From positions 3,415,501 through 3,479,500 of the forward strand of contig CM075765.1 in the NCBI GenBank assembly GCA_037974665.1: a stretch of 64,000 bases of DNA, read 5' to 3'. The notes beneath the pieces were generated by a model. The model ran no database searches. It had not been told where the DNA came from and saw only the letters and a list, made by a program, of their open reading frames with translations. The DNA comes from Ehretia macrophylla (taxonomy: Eukaryota > Streptophyta > Magnoliopsida > Boraginales > Ehretiaceae). This document shows positions 1 through 12,451 of this stretch, in pieces. The translations under genes were made by a program, and so were the position numbers. Position 1 is the first letter of the stretch. The number at the start of each line of letters is the position of its first letter.

Positions 1-465
1 GAGCCTGCTAATCTTGAGTCTGGGCAGCCTGCCCTGCTATCAACTGTGCCTATCCGGCCACTAACTCAGCAATCCTCTCCATAGCTGGCCCCAAGTGATC
101 ATCACCCCTGTCACGGCCCGGTACCGCATTACCAGGAGTCTCATCTACTACCTCGGGCCTACCTTTGGTCCTTGGTTTATCGGCCATTCTACTAATCAAA
201 GAGTTAGCACAGGTTATAGCATGTAAACAGGTTATAAACAACTATTACCACATAAACAACAAACTCATATAAAACACATAAACAAATTGATCACATAATC
301 ACATAAGCACTAAATCACATAATCACTTAATCACTGAATCATTCAATCATATTAATACATAGTTCACTTTTCTTTCAATTCATACATACTTTCATGCTAA
401 GACCATTACCCAAATTCTGAGAATACCCCGGCTGACAACTAACATGCGCTCTGATACCACTTAAA
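1..465 (-). mobile_element. Interior 5' end of element D (Ty3/Gypsy) with start of gag
   Basis: This is the left-hand, incomplete interior of a minus-strand Ty3/Gypsy element. A gag N-terminus reads leftward from about 187, begins MADKPRTKGRPEVVDE and continues into MERIAELVAG before leaving the window. It matches the gag start of element G at 58881 (MAGRPRTRGRPEIVDE), which supports the call. Gag forms the capsid-like particle. Positions 188-447 are untranslated leader, rich in short CACATAA-type repeats. The rest of the element lies outside the window, so completeness cannot be judged. Confidence 0.8.
448..459 (-). promoter_or_regulatory. Primer-binding site of element D (initiator tRNA-Met)
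   Basis: On the minus strand this reads TGGTATCAGAGC, the complement of the plant initiator tRNA-Met 3' end. It sits 6 bases inside the LTR end at 466. This orients D as minus-strand and marks its 5' LTR to the right. Confidence 0.85.
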
Positions 466-1411
466 TGTCACACCCCAACTCGACCCCTCCTATAATCAGT
501 CAAGACGCAACGGAATTTCGGCAGTATAACAACAGTAAATAGGATACCGAGGCTCTAAACCAACCTCAATAGAAGATCATACATCAACCTCATAAACCAT
601 ACAACAAATAACTCCTCAATAAAATAACAACATACATCATAACTATTTTATACAATAAACATTCCTCGTTATACGCCTCCGTTCTAACATAATACATGAA
701 CCTTAATATACATTGCAAAAATATATTGATACCAACCTAGCAACCTAAACATAGACAAAAGAAAGATTACTAAGATAGCATCAACTAATTCATTATCTTT
801 TCAACATCTTATATATTATAAACTACAAAGCATATAAAAGTTAACTAGATAATATACAAGATAGTAAAGCAATACAACATCAAGGATAAGACTCCGGAAC
901 ATAAGACTCACCCACGTAAGGCACATTTTCCTCTTCAGGAGGCACGTACCCGTAATCCTACTCAAGTACACCTGTTAGCATGCAATAATAGAGAGTGAGC
1001 TTATATAAAATAAGCCCATTGAGGATCCAATAGATCTCTAACAGTATTCACTATACTCCTTGGAAAATGATCCTTTGAGCAAGTAAACACAAAAATAACA
1101 TCAATAATACTATCATCACATAATCTATAATGACCATTCAATAAAGGATACACTAATTGGTGTAGCTCCAAATGCCATCACGATCATAACAGCCTTCTTG
1201 TGACTCCCATAAACTCACGCACCCGAGGTACCCCAATAACCTCTCCCTCCATGACACCTCCGTCATGCAAGCTGGAGGTAGTCTTTGGTAGTGATGCCGT
1301 TATCAGCCCGACAGCCCGATGCTGCCCGAGAGGTGGCACACACATACCAAAGGCTCAGCAATAAAAATAAACATCAATCATTCACAGGAGGACAACATTT
1401 TCCGTTGACTA
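466..1411 (-). repeat. Element D 5' LTR, first part (U5/R side)
   Basis: The LTR edge TGTCACACCCCAACTCGACC lies just outside the primer site. It is the same family as the LTRs of A and G. The LTR is cut at 1411 by insertion of element B; the flanking GACTA (1407-1411) recurs at 24141-24145, where the LTR resumes. This part carries the conserved coding-like block (about 885-974) and the GCTTAT/ATAAGC hairpin (about 988-1016). Confidence 0.85.
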
Positions 1412-4193
1412 TGTAACACCCTGATCCCTCTCGAGACCGGGAGTTCTATCAATCAATCTAATCACAACCCAAATTCAAACCCGGGCATAATTTTCAGGGA
1501 AAACGGACGGAGTCTCCCCTGTTTCTAGGCAAAAAGCAAACCTGCGACAGCATAAAAGTGGACCAATACCATGTCCAAACATTCAACCACCTCAAGGCCA
1601 TCCAAGCCTCGGTTCTCAACAGTTAAACTCAGCAAGTATACATACATTTCCAATTTAAAAGTTAACCTATCTCTTTCTTTTCATCTTTGACAAGAACATT
1701 CATGCTAGGTAATTAAACTACATTAACCCATTATATAAATTATACTATCATACCATTCTAACTCTTTTCCTTTGGCCATCACAAACATACATTAAGGTTA
1801 AACTATTCTATCTGAATACATAAACTAGCTTATCAATCTACCTCAATTACTTGGCTGAATTTAGGTTACATTCTTTTTAACAATAAATACATACAACATA
1901 TGAACATACATCTTTGCAACTTCGACAACTCAAGTCACATAGGCACGCAAGACAACTCTTTAAGCACGAACTTTCAAGAAATCACGAACTTTCCAGCTAA
2001 CATGGCATCTCCTGAAATATGGTGGTGAGGAGTGAATATACACAACACGTATACTCAGTGAGGGCGAGACAGATATCGAATTGGAGAGAAAAAAAGTCGT
2101 GCAATGCAAATAAGACAGTTAAGCAATATAACTGATAAATAAGCAATCAAGACAAACAATCAATACAATAAGCAATTACCGAAAGAATTAACACAACCAT
2201 TCAAAGCTATACCACACTCTAAAGGCTATGGTTCACTCATACGAACAATGTACCATTTCACGAGCGATACATCAATCTCGAGCTTGATGTTGACAACGAT
2301 GACAATAAGCGCGCAACCACCTTATAACACCAGTTTGGAATACCCCGGAAGTATCCATCAATTCTACAACCCAAATCTCCTTGGGAGGCAACCCAAGCGA
2401 GTAAAGGGAATAGTCACGAAGCTAGAGCAACCAACACTGGCAACCCGAGGCTACCCAGAGAGGCCCATCACTCACGCGCCTGACACTATGCAATGCAAGA
2501 CTCGATACAAGGCGATAAACAAAATATCAAGCATTATCAACAATTGATAAACATTTCAATCAACAATCAACTCTACAAGCGTAATAAGCATTAACAAGCA
2601 TTAACAAGCATTTACAATCAAATATGTAACAAGAACAACACCAACAACATTATCAAGGAATAATAAGTATTCTATAGACATTATGATCATTCTATAGGCA
2701 TTATAAACATTCTATAAACATTATAAACATTCTATAAGCAATATAAGCATTCTATAGGCAATATACTATGAAAACATACAAAATCTCAAAAATGACCCCA
2801 ACTTTCAAAACGCTACTACTTTCAAATGAGCCACGAGCTTTGGAAACCGACTTCACCAATCCTCCTAGGTCACCATAAGGCATGTCTAAAGACCCCAAAA
2901 CCCTACTTTACCCGAGAATTCACGCAAAGTCCCAATTTTCCCCTTTTCTCGTTTGAACTACAACTATACTAACCAAACACCCAACCAAAGCCATAATCGC
3001 ATCAAAAGTGCTTCCATGGCCTCCCCAGACAATGCCATCACGCAATACGAGAAAATGCTAAACTCGACCCAAACGACCCCGACTTTCACCAATGCATTTT
3101 TCTCATTTTTTCCATTACATAACCTAAACAAATCATGCATTTAGGCATCCTAGCATACCTAGCACCTTTTCACATCAACAGACAGCATAACAACGCAACT
3201 TCATCGTTTCAAGGGTTTACTATTCATAAATTACTATTCAACTAACAATTTATATTTCAATTTCGATATTCAACCGTATAAAATATTAAAAAGCTATAAA
3301 TACATGTTCTATGATTGCTAGGGAACATACTTTAAGCCTCAAATCAATTAAAACAACAATATACGGATAAAGCCCAAAAACTAAAGTTAATACACAAAAT
3401 ATTTAAATGCGCAATTAACGATGAAACCCTCACTTTAGACGCTCCTAAACGCTAGGAAAACCTCGTAGGATGCCTCGGAAACCACCCCGTGCAAGCTCAC
3501 GCGAAGAATCAAAGATTTGAAGTTGAAATTTCTTTTTTTTTTCTCCTTCATTTTCGGCCCTGCTTGTTTTCTGTTCAGCCCTCTTTTTTTTGGTGCTAAT
3601 TTAAGCTTTTAAAAGGTAATAAACAAGTCAATTGGTCAAGGCTTTGGTCAAACTAACTTAAACTTGGTCAAATAGGCTTATTTTATGCATTTTAAAGCTA
3701 AAACAACTAACATAAATCCAATTCTAGTTAAATATAACTTAAAACACTAAAATTAAAACACTATATACTAGTTTTCACTATTTGCTGAGGAGTGGGAATC
3801 ATTTCCTAACTATCTCTCTCGATATGCTATGCACTTTGTGTCAATAGAAGAATAACAATTAAATCTCAAAGAATTTAAGAAAATATAATTTTCGGAAAGT
3901 AACATAGTTCAAAATTTACTCTGGCTCGGCGCTACTTTTCATTTAATTGAAAACCGAGCATTTAAGTGCAAGAAAAATAAAACCGATTAACATAATTATG
4001 AAGAGTAGTTAATATTTTGTTAAAATAATTAGCTCAAGTATTATTCTAATTACTTCTAAAAGAAATATGAAAATAAAGCTACAAATAAATGTTTAACCAA
4101 AAATAAACATAAATCCAATGCTAACATTTAAGATGTCACTCAATTAAATGCAATTAAATGCCTTTAAATGCATGCCGGGTTCGGGTTATCACA
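1412..4193 (-). repeat. Element B 3' LTR (left copy)
   Basis: This is a 2.78-kb LTR. It contains the conserved hairpin with loop TCGGATG-type at 1593-1612 and the GTATAC stem-loop at about 2033-2056. An array of short units of the type CATTCTATAGGCATTATA lies at about 2640-2766. A T-rich promoter-side segment with the words TTTTTTTTTCTCC lies near 3530. The other copy is 21220-24140, about 139 bases longer because of a duplicated array. Confidence 0.88.
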
Positions 4194-4229
4194 TCCTTCC
4201 CCCCTTAAAACAATTACGTTCTCGCAATT
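4194..4229 (-). promoter_or_regulatory. Element B polypurine tract and adjacent hairpin
   Basis: On the minus strand a purine run TTTTAAGGGGGGAAGGA (4194-4210) abuts the 3' LTR and would prime plus-strand DNA synthesis. Next to it is a short inverted repeat (4212-4229, arms AATTACG and CGCAATT, one mismatch) that is shared with A, C, F and G. Confidence 0.75.
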
Positions 4230-5045
4230 CTTCTTCCAATAGAACTCTGCATCATCTGAAATCCAACTCTGACCACTCTTCATTGGTTGCTGAGCAAGAC
4301 ACCGAATAAGAACGCTCGAAGAATACCCTACTAAGAAACCCCAATAGTACTGACTGAAACTCCAAAACAATAAGGCCAAATAAAGGCTTAATTGAAAATA
4401 CCATCTTGAAATCCAAATAAGAATTCTGCTGGTCAAGAATATCATAAAAGAATTCCCCGCTAAGAGTGCCGGAAAGATGCCAATAAAGACTAAAGCAAAG
4501 ATACTGTAAATATTACCAATTCCATATATTATTAACAAGAAGAATACCGAAGGAATATTCTATATACGAATCCTCTATAAAAGTCCAACAAGTATCAAAG
4601 AAGGAAGTCAAAGGATGGCCAAAGTAGATGCAGCACATATAAGACCAAGCTCCAAGACCTCATCGCCATTTGCCGAGTGCAAACTTTATACAACTTACCA
4701 CCAAAGAAGCCTAAAGTATTCCATAGCATACCGTAAGCAATATAAGATAATAATTCTGAACAAGATTCCAAGTGTAATACTTCCAATAGTGCCAACAAGG
4801 AAAATACCAGTAGAATGCCCACTAAAAATTCCAATGAATATCGTAAGTAGTGCTATACAATAAGTCCGATAGGAATTCTAATTACCAAACCAACTGAGGA
4901 ATGCCAAGAAAAATACCCGAACAATGCTCCAGTAAGAATGTAGCCAAGTTTGCCCAATAAGTAAATGCTAACTAAATGACCACTAAGGATCCTGGAGAAT
5001 GCCATTGAAGAATTTTCCAATTAGGAATGCCAGTAGCACACCAAT
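4230..5045 (-). other. Element B interior, 3' part: quasi-periodic non-coding tract
   Basis: No gene is recognised. The plus strand is built of loosely repeated words such as AATAAGAATACC and CCAATAAG at intervals of roughly 12-30 bases. Open frames as long as 124 codons occur on the minus strand, but they reflect the repeat (hydrophobic, low-complexity, no known domain). The last five bases, CCAAT (5041-5045), are the target duplication of element C. Confidence 0.6.
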
Positions 5046-7551
5046 TGTGACACCCCGATCCCTCTCGAGACCGGGAGTTCTAACAATCAATCTATTCACA
5101 ACCCAAATCCAAACCCGGCAAGATTTTAGGGAAAGACGGACAGAGTCTCCCCTGTTTCTAGGCAAATTGCAAAACCTGTAATAGCATATAAATGGACCAA
5201 CACCGTGTCCAACCATCCAACCACCTCAAGGCCATCCGAGCCTCGGTTCACAACAAGCAATTCACAAGTAAATATAAATTCAAGCTTAGCAATTAAACTA
5301 CACCAACCTATTGCATAAAGTAGACTATCAACAGTTTCTATCTTTTTCCCTTTTTGTCATTACAAATATATATTGAAGTTAAGCTATATCAACTAAATAC
5401 ATAATCTAATGAACTTAAATTACATCCCCTTTAACATTAAATACATATAATACATAAAAGCATACAACTTTACAACTTTGACAACTCAAGTCACATAGGC
5501 ACGCAGGACAACCCTTCAAGCACGGACTTTCACGAAATCACGAACTTTCCAGCTAACATGGCATTTCCTGAAATGTGGTGGTGAGGAGTGAGTATACACA
5601 ACACGTATACTCAGTGAGGGCGAGACAGATATCGAGATGGAGAGAAAGAAGATCGTGCAATGCAAATAGGTACAGTTAAGCAATACAATCAATAAAAGGC
5701 ATTCAATATACATAACAATACAATAAACAATTAAGAAAAGCATTAACACAACCAATCAAAGCTATACCACACTTTGAAGGCTATGGATCACTCGAGCGAG
5801 TAATGTACCGATCACGATTCCGATGACATTAACGATGACGCGCCGGCCCAAACCACCTTATAACACCAGTTTGGAATACCCCGGGAGTAACCATCAATTC
5901 TACGACCCAAATCTCCTTGGGAGGCAACCCAAGCGAGAAAGGGAATAGCAGCGGAGCTAGAGCAACCAACACTGGCAACCCGAGGCTACCCAGAGAGGCC
6001 CATCACTCACGCACGAGACACTATGCAATGCAAGACTCGATACAAGGCGATGAGCAAGCGATATCAAGCATTCTCAACAATTGATAAACATTTCAATCAA
6101 TAATCAACTCTAACAAGCGTAATAAGCATTAACAAGCATTTACAATCAAACAAGTGACAAAACAACGCCAACTAACATTATCAAGCATTAGCAAGTATTC
6201 TATAGGCATTATAAGCATTCTATAGGCAACATAAGCATTCTATAATCAATATAAACATACTATAAGCAATATCCTATGAAAAAACACAAAATCACAAAAA
6301 TCACCCCAATTTCAAAACACTATTACTTTCAAACGAGCCCCGAGCTTTGGAAACTCACTCCACCAGTCCTCCTAGGTCACCATAAGGCACGTCTAAAGAC
6401 CCAGAAACCCTACTTTACCCTAGAATTCATGCAAAGTCCCGATTTTCTCCTTTGCTCGTTTGAACTACAACTATATTAACCAAACACCCAACCAACGCCA
6501 TAATCGCACCAAAAGTGCTTCCATGGCCTCCCGAAACAATGCCAACACGCAATACGAGAAAACGCTAAACTCGACCTAAACGACCCCGACTTTCACCAAG
6601 CCGTTTTTCTCCGTTTTTCTATTACACATTCCAATTAAACCACACATTTAGGCATTCTAGCATATCTAGCACATTTCTACATCAACGGACAGCATAACAG
6701 CGCAACTTTATCGTTTCAAGGGTTTACTATTCACTAATTACTATTCATTAGTCAATTTAAATTGCAATTTTGATTTTCAACCGCAGAAAATGCTAAAAAG
6801 CTATAAATACATGTTCTACAATCAACAAGGAACATTCTTTAAGCAACAAAACGATTAAAACAACAATCTACGCATAAGTTCTAAAAATTAAAGTTTAGAT
6901 ATACATTTTTCAAATGCGCAAATAATGATGAAACCCTCACCTTAGACGCTCCTAGACGCTAGGAAAACCTCGTAGAGTGCCTCGAAAACCACCCCGTGCA
7001 AGCTCACGCAAAGATTTGGTGATTTGTAGTTGAAGTTTTCTTTTTTTTTTTTTCTCTTTCTTTTCCTTATGTTTTCAAGTCTTTCTTCTCTGTTTTTTCG
7101 TGTGCAATTCTGCTTATTTAAGAAAAAAAAAAAAGACAAGTCAAAGGTCAAAGATTCGGTCAACCCGCTAAACCAAAACAGCTATGCGCGACCTTACGAA
7201 AACGGCCATAACTTCTTCTAGAAAACTCCAATTCACGAACGGTTTGAAGCCTCAGAAACTAGACTCATAGAGCTTTCCAACCATATATAATTTGCTACCT
7301 AACTCTTCCCCAATTGGTTCATATTTAATTCCAAAGTTGACCCAAAATTTGACTAACTTAACATTGCATTTTTTTATTTCTAATCCCAAGTTTGCCCTTT
7401 ATTAAACATTTCAAAAATTTTCACATTGTCCTAGTTGGTCAATGTAGATGAAAAGTCAACTAGTTTGGTCAAAGAAGGTGAAAGGTCAATAAAATGCAAT
7501 TTAAATGAACTTTAAATGCTATTGAATACATGCCAGGTTCGGGGTATCACA
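5046..7551 (-). repeat. Element C 3' LTR (left copy)
   Basis: This LTR shares its layout with B: the GCC-CATCCGA-GGC type hairpin at 5226-5244, a perfect GAGTATAC/GTATACTC stem-loop at 5590-5612, an array of CATTCTATAGGCA units at about 6197-6272, and a polypyrimidine stretch near 7040-7080. It is nearly identical to the split right copy. Confidence 0.9.
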
Positions 7552-7587
7552 TCCTTCCCCCCTTAAAACAATTGCGTCCTCGCAATT
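7552..7587 (-). promoter_or_regulatory. Element C polypurine tract and adjacent hairpin
   Basis: The minus strand carries TTTTAAGGGGGGAAGGA (7552-7568) against the LTR. The perfect inverted repeat AATTGCG-TCCT-CGCAATT lies at 7570-7587. Confidence 0.8.
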
Positions 7588-9263
7588 CTTCTTCCAATAG
7601 AACTCAGCATCATCTGAAATCCAATTCTGACTAATCTTCATCGGTTGAAGAATCCCGTTGACACGAATACCGAAGAAGAATAAAATTCCAACCAAAAGCA
7701 CCGAGATAATACCAATAAAGACCTAAGCAAAGATACTGTAGATAAAATCACATCACATATTAATGATAAGAAGAATACCGAATGAATACCCCATACACGA
7801 ATCTCGAGTAGAAGTTCAACTATTACTGCCCGAGAATTCCCAAACAAGAAGCCAAATAAAGGCTCAAACAAAGGTTCCATCCAGAGGTCCAAATAAGTAC
7901 CCCACTGGTCATGAATTTCATAGAAGAATACCCAGTTAAGAGTGCTGAAGAAAATACTAAGAACCCAATCTAATATATTTCAAAGTTCTAAAGAAGCCAT
8001 CCAAATAATAACCCCATGGGACACCCAATTAGATTCCGAGTTTTGCTATCAAATGCTGAGAGGAATGTCAAAGGAAATAGCAGAGAAAATATAATGTGCC
8101 CAATAAAACAACCAAGTTGAATAACAAACATAGTTTCCCACCAAAGCCAAACTCTGAGGCCTCTTCACTATTTGCCAAGTGAAAACTTCATGCAACCTTG
8201 CCAATAAGGAAAATACCAATAGAACGCCCAATAAGAATTTCAAAGAATACCCTAAGTAGTATTATACAATAAGTCTGATAGGAACTCCAAATACCAAACC
8301 TACTGAGGAACACTGAAGAAGATATCCGAAACAATGCTCCAATAAGAAAGTAGCCAAGTTTGCTTAATAAGTAAATATTAAATAATTGGCCACTGAGAAT
8401 TCCAGAAAATACCATTGAAGAATTTCCAATCAGGGATGCCAGTTTCACACCAATAAAGACCGAGACACATATACCATAGATATTACTGTGCAGTAAGGCC
8501 GATTAAAATCCCAATAGCCAAATCCACCGAGAAATGCCAACAAAAGTCTCCAAAGAATACCCATTAAGAAAACCAAAGAATGCTCCAAAGAATAACCAAA
8601 TAAAACCCCAAGAGAAAGCTACCCTTTCACAATTGTTAAGCACAGAGGAGGACCATAGAGATTTGCCAATAACCGAGCTCCAAAAGCAAACACCAATTCC
8701 CAAATAAAGGCTAGTCAAATGCCATTCATTTCCTGCCAATCCATACACCTTGAAAAGCCAGCGGTGAACCACTTTCTTCAGGGGAGGAAGAGGACTTACT
8801 TACCATTTCCATAGGACATGTATGAATGCCAATATATCACAGTTATACACATGCCTTAAACTATTATGCAAGCAAGTTTGTAAAACAGTTTATTCAACAA
8901 AGTCACTCAAGCACGGCAATCAAGTCAAGCACAACATAATCAATTCAAACCACGGCATAGCTAATTCAAGACATTCTATACACACATTACAAGTAATACT
9001 TCAAGCAACTAACAATTCACGAGGTCGATTCGATTCACGAGGTCAATTCAATAAGTCAATTCGATAGACAACTAGACATTTCACCTTTCTTGAGAAACAT
9101 TTAACACATAACACATAACTATATCACATAAGTGCTTACATTCAAGTCAAGACACACAATCTCACATACAAGCATACACTTTCAAGACATACTTATCAAG
9201 CACACATTCAAGGACCACTACCCACCAGGCCGAGGACCCTGTCCCGGCTTATAAGCTAGACAA
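7588..9263 (-). other. Element C interior, non-coding
   Basis: No gene is recognised. From 7588 to about 8600 the plus strand shows the same quasi-periodic AATAAGAATNCC-type tract as B, F and G. From about 8615 to 8830 is a block shared with B (about 20560-20770) and F (about 41390-41600). In the transcript sense this block includes GGAAATG-GTAAGTAAG (junction at 8803/8804), a good splice-donor match. The leader from 8830 to 9263 is rich in CACATAA and TTCAAG words. Confidence 0.65.
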
Positions 9264-9275
9264 GCTCTGATACTA
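9264..9275 (-). promoter_or_regulatory. Primer-binding site of element C
   Basis: The minus strand reads TAGTATCAGAGC, the initiator tRNA-Met primer match with one difference from the other copies. It lies 2 bases inside the 5' LTR at 9278. Confidence 0.75.
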
Positions 9276-9277
9276 CC

Positions 9278-9820
9278 TGTGACACTCCGATCCCTCTCGA
9301 GACCGAGAGTTCTAACAATCAATCTATTCACAACCCAAATCCAAACCCGGCAAGATTTTAGGGAAAGACGGACAGAGTCTCCCCTGTTTCTAGGCAAATT
9401 GCAAAACCTGTAATAGCATATAAATGGACCAACACCGTGTCCAACCATTCAACAACCTCAAGGCCATCCGAGCCTCGGTTCACAACAAACAATTCACAAG
9501 TAAAAATAAATTCAAGCTTAGCAATTAAACTACACCAACCTATTGCATAAAGTAGACTATCATGACTTTCTATGTTTTTCCCTTTTTGTCATTACAAATA
9601 TATATTGAAGTTAAGCTATATCAACTAAATACATAATCTAATGAACTTAAATTACATCCCCTTTAACATTAAATACATATAATACATAAAAGCATACAAC
9701 TTTACAACTTTGACAACTCAAGTCACATAGGCCCGCATGACAACCCTTCAAGCACGGACTTTCATGAAATCACGAACTTTCCAGCTAACATGGCATTTCC
9801 TGAAATGTGGTGGTGAGGAG
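9278..9820 (-). repeat. Element C 5' LTR, first part
   Basis: This is the U5-side portion of the right LTR of C, matching 5046-5588. It ends at 9820 where element A begins. The LTR resumes at 17794. Confidence 0.9.
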
Positions 9821-12415
9821 TGTCACGCCCCAACTCGACCCCACCTACGATCAGTCAGGACGCAACGGAATTTCGGCGGCATAACGACAGTAAACAGATT
9901 TCCGAGGTTCTAAACCAACCTCATTAAACATCATACATCCAGTAATTCCTCAATACAAACGATAACATACAACACAACCATAATATACAATAAAACATCC
10001 TCGTTATACGCCTCCGTTCCAACATGACATACAATACCTCAACTTTATCATACATTTCAAAAGTAAGTTGAGACACAACTACAATTTAACCATAGACAGA
10101 AGGAAACCGCTAAATTAACATCATTTGGTTCATCATCTTTTCAATATCTATTACATTAAGAACCATAAGGCAAATAAAGTCTATTAAACTAATATACAAG
10201 ACATTTAACAACATATAATCATGGATAAGACTCAGGAACATATGACTCGTCCACGTAAGGCACATTCTCCTCTTCAGGAGGCACGTACCCGTAATCCTGC
10301 GATAGTACACCTGTATGCATGCAATAATAGAGAGTGAGCTTATATAAAATAAGCCCAGTGAGGATCCGATAGATCTTGAGCAAGGTCTACTAAACTCCTT
10401 GGAATAATCCTTTGAGTCAGTAAACACACAATAACAATAAATAATACTATCATCACATAACTATATGACCATTCAATAAAGGATACTCTCTCTAGTTGGT
10501 GTAGCTCCAAACGCCATCACGATCTCAACCATTCTTCTTGTAACTCCCCATTACTCCCGCACCCGAGGTACCTCACTAGCCCCTCCCTCCATGACATCTC
10601 CGTCATGCGAGCTGGGGGTAGCCTATGGCAGTCATACCGTTATCAACCCGACAGCCCGACGCTGCCCGAGAGGTGGCACACACATACCAAGACTCCATAT
10701 TCATCAATCATCATGCAAGCATAAATCAATCAATCAATTGGGAGATCAGTAACAAGAGTGCCCGATTTCCGCTTTCAATAATAACCAATCAATAATTTCA
10801 ATATAACATCAATATTAATATTAAACAACAACCAACGTCGTTAGATGACAAAGTAGGCCATCTACCCAGACATGCATAATATACATAATTAAACTCTAAA
10901 TTACGCAACAACAACTCACCATTCATCACTCGAACACTACCCAACCATCTAAGGCATCGTTCAAGAAATTAAAGAATGACAACCTAAACTTCTAAAATTC
11001 ATAACTTACAATCTACTAATCCAAACATTGCCAAATCAGTTCCTATCACTCACCCATTCAACCTACTACATTAGCCCTCTCGGAAATCCACCATAACACC
11101 TCCAAAACATACCCGATAACCCTAAAATCCTAAGATGTCATGGCTGGATTTTCCGGATTTCACACAAACAATGTAATCGAAAATTCGGCATTACAACAGC
11201 GCTAACACGTAATTATCAAGTATTTAGAAATCGACGGCAATCGATTTCGAGCAACGCAACTCAATTAAATCAACTTTGAACATTTTAATCAAAATTAAAT
11301 ACCCGGAAAATAAAAATTATGCTACATCCGACAGAAACTCGTAGTATTAGTATATAATGATCCCTAGCATGCAAGGAGCAATAATCTAACATCAGATTTC
11401 AATTCTAACGGTTCAATCTTCATTTATACGCAAAAACACAAAAATGACATTTTGAGATCTAGAATTTTTCTCTCACCTTTGATCCGAAGTAAAGCTAGGA
11501 ATGCGTGCAATAGGTGCCCAACAAGCGGAATCTAGCTCGGTTTGAAAAGATTCGGACTTTAAATGAGTTTTCTAAGGCAAAATTACTTTGTAAAATAAGT
11601 TGAAAAAACTCTCAAAATGCCAAGAAACTCACGGCTGCAAGGTGTGTGAAAATGTGGTGTTTTGCTTTGTTTCATTGTGTGTTGGTGATATATGCATGAA
11701 AGTCAACAAGTCAAATGAAAGTCAAAGTTGAAACTTTAGTATTTTTAGTGTTTTCTTGACTTTAAATGCATTTTATTGATCACCAAAGTTCAAAACATTT
11801 ATTCAACACCTAAGCTAGCTCAAGTAAATTATTTTTAGGTGACAAGAAGTTTTACAAACAAATATTTTCATGCGAGTCGCCATAACACGCGATTTTTGCA
11901 AAAGAAGGTGAAAAGTCATATTATTTATTTTCAAATGTCTTTTGAATGCACAATTAATCTAAAATCATTTAATACCACATATAAATACATTTATATTAAT
12001 ATATACTAGGTCAACAAAAGTCAATGCAAGAATCGGGTTTAGAAGAAATCACTATTTGACTCAAAAACGCTATTTTTCGCCCGAGAAATATCTTTAAATT
12101 ACTATTCTGTTTCAGAATCAATTTTTATCAAACATGGGTCTATTAATAATAGAGGACTAGTTTTTAAGACGTTTAAAACACCCCTGTAAAAATTTTAGCG
12201 GACAGGTGTTCAAAAACACTATTCACAAAAATCGACGATAAAATTTCTGACTCCGTTTTTTATGAAAATTTCATGAATGCACATTTAGCACGTATTAGGA
12301 GTATTGACATCAAAATTATAACATTCTAGGTCATATAGCACATAAACAGGTCAAATGCACGCAAAACGAGATAAAACACGTAAATCGAGTTAAAGCAGAA
12401 AAGTGGGGTTTCACA
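9821..12415 (-). repeat. Element A 3' LTR (left copy)
   Basis: This 2595-base LTR is of the D/G/K family. The coding-like block lies at 10222-10313. A GCTTAT/ATAAGC stem-loop beside CCAGTGAGG lies at 10336-10362, and a palindromic tract with GACAGCCCGACGCTGCCCGAG at about 10650-10672. A possible minus-strand TATA element (TATATCA) is near 11688. Confidence 0.9.
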
Positions 12416-12451
12416 TTCTCCCCTCCTTAAAACAATTGCGTCCGCGCAATT
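12416..12451 (-). promoter_or_regulatory. Element A polypurine tract and adjacent hairpin
   Basis: The minus strand reads TTTTAAGGAGGGGAGAA (12416-12432) against the LTR. The perfect inverted repeat AATTGCG-TCCG-CGCAATT follows at 12434-12451. Confidence 0.82.

Noticed and set aside
448-459. CTCTGATACCA words that resemble a tRNA 3' part
   Set aside because: These are primer-binding sites complementary to initiator tRNA-Met beside LTR ends. No cloverleaf surrounds them.
4164-4538. Minus-strand open frame of 124 codons in the interior of B
   Set aside because: It spans the LTR edge, polypurine tract and quasi-periodic tract, has no domain, and its hydrophobic composition follows from the repeated AATAAGAAT words.
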